DNA of 9,302 nucleotides from JAUVKA01 sp964465145 (GTDB lineage: Bacteria > Bacteroidota > Bacteroidia > Bacteroidales > UBA12481): NCBI GenBank assembly GCA_964465145.1, contig CAYXJR010000123.1:1-9302 (forward strand), read 5' to 3'. The position numbers and the translations under genes are program-made. Position 1 is the stretch's first letter, and the number at the start of each line of letters is the position of its first letter. The notes beneath the pieces were generated by a model. The model saw only the letters and a list, made by a program, of their open reading frames with translations, made no database searches and was not told the origin of the DNA. Of the stretch, positions 6,886 through 9,302 are shown piece after piece.

Positions 6886-7986
6886 ATGAGTCATATTTTT
6901 GAATTCGGAATATCCCAGGATGATGCTTTAACAGAAAACAGGGCTCTTGATCTAAGAACCGGCGACAGGCTTCTCTGTGTTGCAAGTGCGGGCGAAGTCC
7001 CTTTAAACCTCCTGGCACTGGCTGATATTAAAGTATATGCTGTGGATATTTCAATCAATCAGTTATTTCTATCTAAATTAAAATTAAAAGCTGTCCTCGC
7101 TTTAGATCCCCTGGAGGCTGCCTCCCTTTTAGGCTTTATGGATGCAGATTCTGACATTCGCCTTAAGTATTTTGACAAAGTAAATCAGCTGATGGATGAG
7201 GATGAAAAAAGCTTCTGGCAAAAGAACATTTTTGCCATCCAAAATGGTCCGGTGCACGAATCACGATTTGAAAAATACATATCCAGGTTTGGAAAAATCG
7301 GATTGAGAATTCTTGGGAGAAAGAGGATGATGGGTTTATTGGAATGCGAAAGCCCTGAGCAACATAAGGATTATTTCGACAGATATTTGAGTACCTTTTT
7401 AATTAAATCGATTTTCCGGATTGCTTTTCATCCTAAAATATATAAAAACAGGGGCTTGTCGGAGGAGGGATTGAAGCACAGGGGGCAGGTAAATATGGCA
7501 AGTTTTTTTTACGGCCGTTTCAGGGATTTTTGCACTTCAACAGTTGCACGTAGGAACTATTATCTGCAATTCACTTTTTTTAACAAGATATTATTTCAAG
7601 AGGCTTTGCCTGAATACCTTAAGGATGATGGACTAATCAATCTGCGAAAGAATTTCAGCAACATATCCTTTGGGCATTTATCATATAACCAGGCACTTAC
7701 GGAGAGCAGCACTGGAGAGTTCAATAAATTTGCCCTTTCAAATATATGCGACTGGATGGATAAGGATGAATTCACAGAAACTCTTATGCTGATTAAGGAA
7801 AAGGTCAATAATTCAGGAAGGATCTTATCCCGCTATATACATTTTGATTATCCTGTGAGGGATGGCCTTGAGAAATATTTTAAAACCGATTACGACCTTG
7901 GGGAAGCCTTGATTCACCAGGACAGGTACCCCTTTTACTCACTTGTACCAATGATATTCAATAAAGAAGGATCTAGCCAGAAATAA
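6886..7986 (+). CDS. BtaA-like (DUF3419) aminocarboxypropyl transferase
   Basis: Characterised BtaA proteins move the 3-amino-3-carboxypropyl group of S-adenosylmethionine onto diacylglycerol, the first step of betaine-lipid synthesis. This 366-residue protein shows the DUF3419 pattern. A SAM-binding stretch LLCVASAGEVPLNLLA (29-44) is followed by VYAVDIS (50-56), where the aspartate would contact SAM. RNYYLQF (223-229) and ALPEYL (240-245) match conserved mid-protein blocks, and LSNICDWMD (284-292) matches the C-terminal block. It is somewhat shorter than I remember for bacterial BtaA (around 400 residues). No BtaB-type N-methyltransferase follows, so a trimethylated betaine headgroup is not predicted here. 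Its position directly behind a predicted fatty-amine synthase suggests that the acceptor may be an amine or another lipid rather than diacylglycerol. Family membership is fairly secure; the acceptor is inference. Confidence 0.78.
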   Translation: MSHIFEFGISQDDALTENRALDLRTGDRLLCVASAGEVPLNLLALADIKVYAVDISINQLFLSKLKLKAVLALDPLEAASLLGFMDADSDIRLKYFDKVNQLMDEDEKSFWQKNIFAIQNGPVHESRFEKYISRFGKIGLRILGRKRMMGLLECESPEQHKDYFDRYLSTFLIKSIFRIAFHPKIYKNRGLSEEGLKHRGQVNMASFFYGRFRDFCTSTVARRNYYLQFTFFNKILFQEALPEYLKDDGLINLRKNFSNISFGHLSYNQALTESSTGEFNKFALSNICDWMDKDEFTETLMLIKEKVNNSGRILSRYIHFDYPVRDGLEKYFKTDYDLGEALIHQDRYPFYSLVPMIFNKEGSSQK

Positions 7987-7997
7987 AAATTACAGGG

Positions 7998-9116
7998 ATG
8001 GGGGATTCAGGACTATATTCAGTTAAAAAAATCGGCAGGGAGAGGAATAAAGAGATGCTGGATATTCTGAGGGAGTCACCAGTTGAATCGGGGGGGCTGA
8101 CCATCTGGTTCGACAGATCCCCGGATATTTTCCTGATGCCTGTCCTGAAATCTGAATACTTCGATTGTGTTGGTTTTTTCAGGGGGGAGGAATTGGTTGG
8201 TTTTGCGATGCTATTATACTTTGAAGCCTTTGTGAATTCGAAACCTGAAATTGTTACATATTTCTGTAATATGTATATCAAGAAGGAATTCAGGGGGAAA
8301 GGATTCTACTACAGGGCTTCAGATTTTCTTTTCAGAGAAACTTACAAAAATGCAAAACTGGGCTATACTATTATAATGAAGGGGAACAGGGCTGCAGAAA
8401 GCTACATTGGCAGAACACATCCCCGGTTTCCGTCCCTTCCATTTTCCAAAATAATATCTTACCTGGAGGTTAAAAACATACTGATCACATTCAGGAAAAA
8501 GGAAAGCAGGGATTACATTATCAGGCAGGCCCAAAAAACAGATATCGACACTATAGTTGATCTTCTTCAAAAAGAGTTTTCCAAAAGGCTTTTTGCCCCG
8601 GTAATAAACCGGCAAAAGTTTGATAAAGGCCTGGCTGACAGGCCGGAATTTGATATTTCCAACTATTATCTGGCTGAAAAGGGCAATGAGATTGTAGGTG
8701 TGTGTGCCGCATGGGATACGAATTCCATCAGGCAGAACAGAATACTTAAGTATAGCAGGCCCATGAAATGGACCAGAATAATGTATAGTTTAATTGCTGC
8801 TTTATTCAGACTCCCAGGACTTCCACGAAAAGGGGATCCATTTAAGGATGTTACAATAACTGAATATGCAGTTAAGGATAGGAATCCTGAAATAATGAAG
8901 GCATTATTAAGAAGGATAAATAATGATTTCAGGATTAAAGGGTACAATATTATCATCTTTGGAAGCTGCAGCAATGACCCTCTTTTAAGATCGGCAAAAA
9001 GCTTTTATCACCGGACTGTCGCCTCAAATATTGTCCTTGCTTCAACAGAAAAGTCCTTCATTGAAGAAGACCTTCTCAATAAAAACCTGCCCTATGTGGA
9101 TATGATGACTTTGTGA
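7998..9116 (+). CDS. Tandem GNAT-type N-acyltransferase
   Basis: A 372-residue cytoplasmic protein of the GNAT acyltransferase superfamily, which moves an acyl group from acyl-CoA (or acyl-ACP) to an amine. The first domain (about 7-165) has the clearest signature: FCNMYIKKEFRGKGFYYRA (89-107), a beta strand followed by the R-G-K-G pyrophosphate loop and helix. The second (about 172-370) begins like a GNAT (YIIRQAQKTDIDTIVDLLQ) and has a central strand near 231-240 (EIVGVCAAWD), but I find no convincing RxxGxG loop. It may be a degenerate partner domain that shapes the acceptor site. The start at 7998 is 11 bases after the preceding stop, with only a weak ACAGGG upstream. A later Met codon at 8055 has a better AGAGGAA, but using it would remove part of the first strand. 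The neighbours suggest the amine group of the pathway product as acceptor. Superfamily is likely; substrate is unknown. Confidence 0.68.
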   Translation: MGDSGLYSVKKIGRERNKEMLDILRESPVESGGLTIWFDRSPDIFLMPVLKSEYFDCVGFFRGEELVGFAMLLYFEAFVNSKPEIVTYFCNMYIKKEFRGKGFYYRASDFLFRETYKNAKLGYTIIMKGNRAAESYIGRTHPRFPSLPFSKIISYLEVKNILITFRKKESRDYIIRQAQKTDIDTIVDLLQKEFSKRLFAPVINRQKFDKGLADRPEFDISNYYLAEKGNEIVGVCAAWDTNSIRQNRILKYSRPMKWTRIMYSLIAALFRLPGLPRKGDPFKDVTITEYAVKDRNPEIMKALLRRINNDFRIKGYNIIIFGSCSNDPLLRSAKSFYHRTVASNIVLASTEKSFIEEDLLNKNLPYVDMMTL

Positions 9117-9131
9117 ATTTAAAATAATCCG

Positions 9132-9163
9132 CCACCGGACAAATCTGACCACCTTCCGACAAA
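9132..9163. repeat. Imperfect direct repeat, IS21-end-like, downstream flank
   Basis: CCACCGGACAAA (9132..9143) and CCACCTTCCGACAAA (9149..9163) form a two-copy imperfect tandem repeat directly after the operon. The second copy is preceded by TGA, giving CTGACCAC (9145..9152), the same octamer found upstream at 352..359. The pattern resembles the repeated binding sites at IS21-family ends. No transposase is present, so this would be a remnant or a solitary end. Confidence 0.3.
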
Positions 9164-9198
9164 CGATTTTATCGAGGCAGCCGAATCCAATTGATCAC

Positions 9199-9244
9199 AC
9201 ACCCAAGTAGAGACAGATCATGATCTGTCTCTACTCCCTGGTGT
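9199..9244. repeat. Perfect 30-bp palindrome with extended stem
   Basis: AGTAGAGACAGATCA (9206..9220) is followed immediately by its exact reverse complement (9221..9235), a perfect palindrome with 15-base arms. Outside it, ACACC (9199..9203) pairs with GGTGT (9240..9244) across a small asymmetric internal loop, extending the stem. The GTAGAGAC...GTCTCTAC ends resemble short dispersed palindromes that I recall from cyanobacterial and Bacteroidota genomes. It begins 82 bases after the last stop codon. No T-run follows directly, so it is not a classical intrinsic terminator, although it could stabilise the 3' end of the operon mRNA. Confidence 0.7.
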
Positions 9245-9302
9245 CAGTATTAACCCAACTTGGTACGAATCATCCAATAAACAAGATATTTTCACCTTTT
9301 TT

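Noticed and set aside
8055..8057. Alternative ATG start of the GNAT gene with a better AGAGGAA upstream
   Set aside because: Using it would remove residues 1-19, including the first predicted beta strand of the GNAT fold. The ATG at 7998 sits 11 bases after the previous stop, as expected in this operon.
9293..9302. T-run at the end of the window as an intrinsic terminator
   Set aside because: No GC-rich hairpin lies immediately before it, and the window ends inside the run, so it cannot be judged.

Overview
The window holds one tight, four-gene, plus-strand operon (549..9116) flanked by non-coding DNA. The base composition is AT-rich. The upstream region has a candidate Bacteroidota-type promoter (TTG, then TAnnTTTG), and both flanks carry motifs resembling IS21-family ends. 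Bacteroidota is therefore my best guess for the host. This is an inference, because the window has no phylogenetic marker gene.

Layout: 1..548 is a leader and intergenic region with a candidate promoter, a 20-bp imperfect palindrome over its -33 element, an IS21-end-like stretch and small inverted repeats. 549..2456 encodes an RND/MMPL-type membrane exporter. 2460..6884 encodes a 1474-residue fusion of three complete enzyme modules: an acyl-adenylating (ANL) domain, a class III PLP aminotransferase, and a domain resembling cyanobacterial long-chain acyl-ACP reductase (AAR). 6886..7986 encodes a DUF3419/BtaA-like protein, the family that transfers the 3-amino-3-carboxypropyl group of S-adenosylmethionine in betaine-lipid synthesis. 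7998..9116 encodes a double GNAT-type acyltransferase. 9117..9302 is non-coding and carries an imperfect direct repeat and a perfect 30-bp palindrome.

The genes are separated by only 3, 1 and 11 bases, so they are almost certainly co-transcribed. Read together they suggest a compact pathway for an amine-containing lipid. The fusion would activate a fatty acid, reduce it to the aldehyde and transaminate it to a fatty amine, the same logic as TamT plus TamH in tambjamine biosynthesis but on one chain. The BtaA-like enzyme could then add an aminocarboxypropyl group from SAM, the GNAT protein could N-acylate the product, and the MMPL protein could move it across the membrane. The domain assignments are well supported by motifs. 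The order of steps, the substrates and the final product are inference. I do not recognise this operon as a characterised system, and it is the best candidate in the window for something undescribed.
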